Assembly: GCA_045617505.1 (NCBI GenBank)
Contig: JAZLIS010000066.1
Coordinates: 1 to 7,470 of the forward strand
DNA length: 7,470 nucleotides
Reading direction: 5' to 3'
Source: Cacconaster sp045617505
Lineage (GTDB): Bacteria > Bacteroidota > Bacteroidia > Bacteroidales > UBA932
Shown here piece after piece: positions 6,776-7,470 of this stretch (position 1 is its first letter; every line of letters begins with the position of its first letter). The position numbers were made by a program, and so were the translations under genes. A model generated the notes under the pieces. That model had not been told where the DNA came from, did no database searches, and was given only the letters and a program-made list of their open reading frames with translations.

Positions 6776-6846
6776 ATTATGTTATTGAAATAATTGCCAT
6801 ACTGGCAGCATGAAAACAAACCCGCATCGTAATGTGTAAGCCACAA
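6776..6846. other. Short spacer between the IS and the GNAT gene
   Basis: These 71 AT-rich bases lie downstream of the GNAT gene, which is on the minus strand. They contain one small perfect hairpin, TGCCA (6795-6799) / TGGCA (6803-6807) with a three-base loop. No T-run follows in the direction of the GNAT gene, so a terminator is doubtful. Confidence 0.35.
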
Positions 6847-7361
6847 CTATTTGCCTACCTCAAGCATATCGAAATACATAAGTCTTGTGCTGTCATTCTC
6901 ATCTGTCTGGGTCAACTCTTTGAAACCATTGTGCCTATAGAAATCGAGAGCACAGCAGTATGCATCGACAGTAATGAAACGGAATGCCGAATAGATATTA
7001 TCATCGCTTAACAGAGCTTTGATGATGGACATCAATTGAGCTCCTATATGTTGGCTTTGATATTCCTTGGCAACGGCAAAACGTCCTATTTTGACTGATG
7101 GGTAACTGCGGAATTTCTTCCCGTCCGGAAATGTGTCCTTGATTTTCTTCCACTGACTTCCGATAATCTCCAATCGCGTCACTTTATCGTTGAGCAAGCA
7201 ACAATATGCAACGACCTCCCCTTATCTTCCAAAATGAAGGTATTCGCGATACGTTTTGCTAGAAAATGTTTCGCATCATCAAGAAGGAACTCATTCAAGT
7301 CCTCATCTCCGCAATCAAATGACCGGAGGGGATAATCAGCAGTCAGACGGACTAATTTCAT
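6847..7361 (-). pseudogene. GNAT-family acetyltransferase, frameshifted
   Basis: GNAT enzymes move an acetyl group from acetyl-CoA to an amine; toxin members acetylate charged tRNAs. The first part, from the ATG at 7359-7361, reads MKLVRLTADYPLRSFDCGDEDL and on to ANTFILEDKG, then slips. The second part, in another frame, reads EVVAYCCLLNDKVTRLEI, then the acetyl-CoA-binding region VKIGRFAVAKEYQSQHIGAQLM, the core FRFITVDAY and the end ALDFYRHNGF to the stop at 6847-6849. Adding one base to the run CCCC at 7218-7221 would join them as DKGEVVAYCC, giving a protein of about 171 residues, normal for this group. So it is either a recent pseudogene or a homopolymer sequencing error. The usual glycine in the QxxGxG loop is His here (QSQHIG), as in some relatives. 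An in-frame TTG at 7368-7370 is less likely as the start. It overlaps the upstream gene by one base. Confidence 0.82.
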
Positions 7362-7470
7362 CAGAGGCAAATTTCAATATTCCGTGTTGCGTCCTTATAC
7401 TGAGCCATCAATTGTGCGTAATTGGATTTGCGCTGCTCAGCACTAAGATTGTCCACTCTTTGCATCTCAG
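7361..7470 (-). CDS. 3' end of a small unidentified gene upstream of GNAT (possible antitoxin)
   Basis: On the minus strand a frame is open from the window edge to the TGA at 7361-7363, which overlaps the GNAT start codon as TGATG. The last residues are hydrophilic and helix-like: EMQRVDNLSAEQRKSNYAQL, followed by MAQYKDATRNIEICL. I do not recognise the family from this tail. A gene overlapping the start of a 170-residue GNAT gene is the layout of antitoxin-toxin pairs of the DUF1778/TacT kind, so an antitoxin is a reasonable guess. The fragment is too short to show a ribbon-helix-helix domain, which would lie in the missing N-terminal part. The tight overlap suggests translational coupling. 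Confidence 0.5.
   Translation of the reverse strand, partial: EMQRVDNLSAEQRKSNYAQLMAQYKDATRNIEICL

Noticed and set aside
6795..6807. TGCCA/TGGCA hairpin as the terminator of the GNAT gene.
   Set aside because: The stem is only five bases and there is no T-run after it on the minus strand.

Overview
The window looks like a piece of a Bacteroidales (Bacteroidota) chromosome, probably from a gut-type member. Supporting signs are AT-rich, Shine-Dalgarno-poor gene leaders, a secreted GH2 glycosidase, a small secreted protein with the YKSEA repeats I associate with Bacteroidetes DUF6150 proteins, IS4/IS1634-type transposases and a Bacteroides-like GNAT gene. I cannot fix the genus from the sequence.

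Layout, left to right. Positions 1-456 (+) hold the C-terminal end of an IS4-superfamily (IS1634-like) transposase that begins outside the window. A 258-base non-coding stretch follows, with several small hairpins and the leader of the next gene. Positions 715-1869 (+) are fucO, an iron-dependent lactaldehyde reductase. After a 29-base gap, 1899-5066 (+) encode a 1055-residue exported GH2-type glycoside hydrolase, and the two are probably co-transcribed. FucO would recycle NADH by reducing the L-lactaldehyde made from fucose or rhamnose, and the GH2 enzyme would attack a plant or host glycan. Neither an aldolase nor SusC/D genes are in view, so the shared pathway is inference.

Positions 5067-5227 lie between convergent genes and hold two related hairpin modules with GATGGCC/GGCCATC ends. 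Positions 5228-5566 (-) encode the YKSEA-repeat protein: six repeats arranged as two triplets around a slightly longer central spacer. Only 51 bases upstream of its start codon begins a 1158-base insertion element (5618-6775) bounded by perfect 17-base inverted repeats. Its transposase reads from a normal N-terminus straight into what looks like the family's C-terminal tail, with the catalytic centre missing, so it appears to be an internally deleted, non-autonomous IS derivative.

At the right end, on the minus strand, lies a two-gene unit. The 3' end of an unidentified small gene (7361-7470) overlaps by one base a GNAT acetyltransferase gene (6847-7361). The GNAT gene is broken by an apparent one-base loss in a C4/G4 run. 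The arrangement resembles a GNAT-type toxin-antitoxin operon, now apparently inactivated or carrying a sequencing error.

I saw no tRNA, rRNA or CRISPR array. The strongest candidates for something under-described are the deleted IS, the symmetric YKSEA-repeat protein and the paired-hairpin intergenic repeat.
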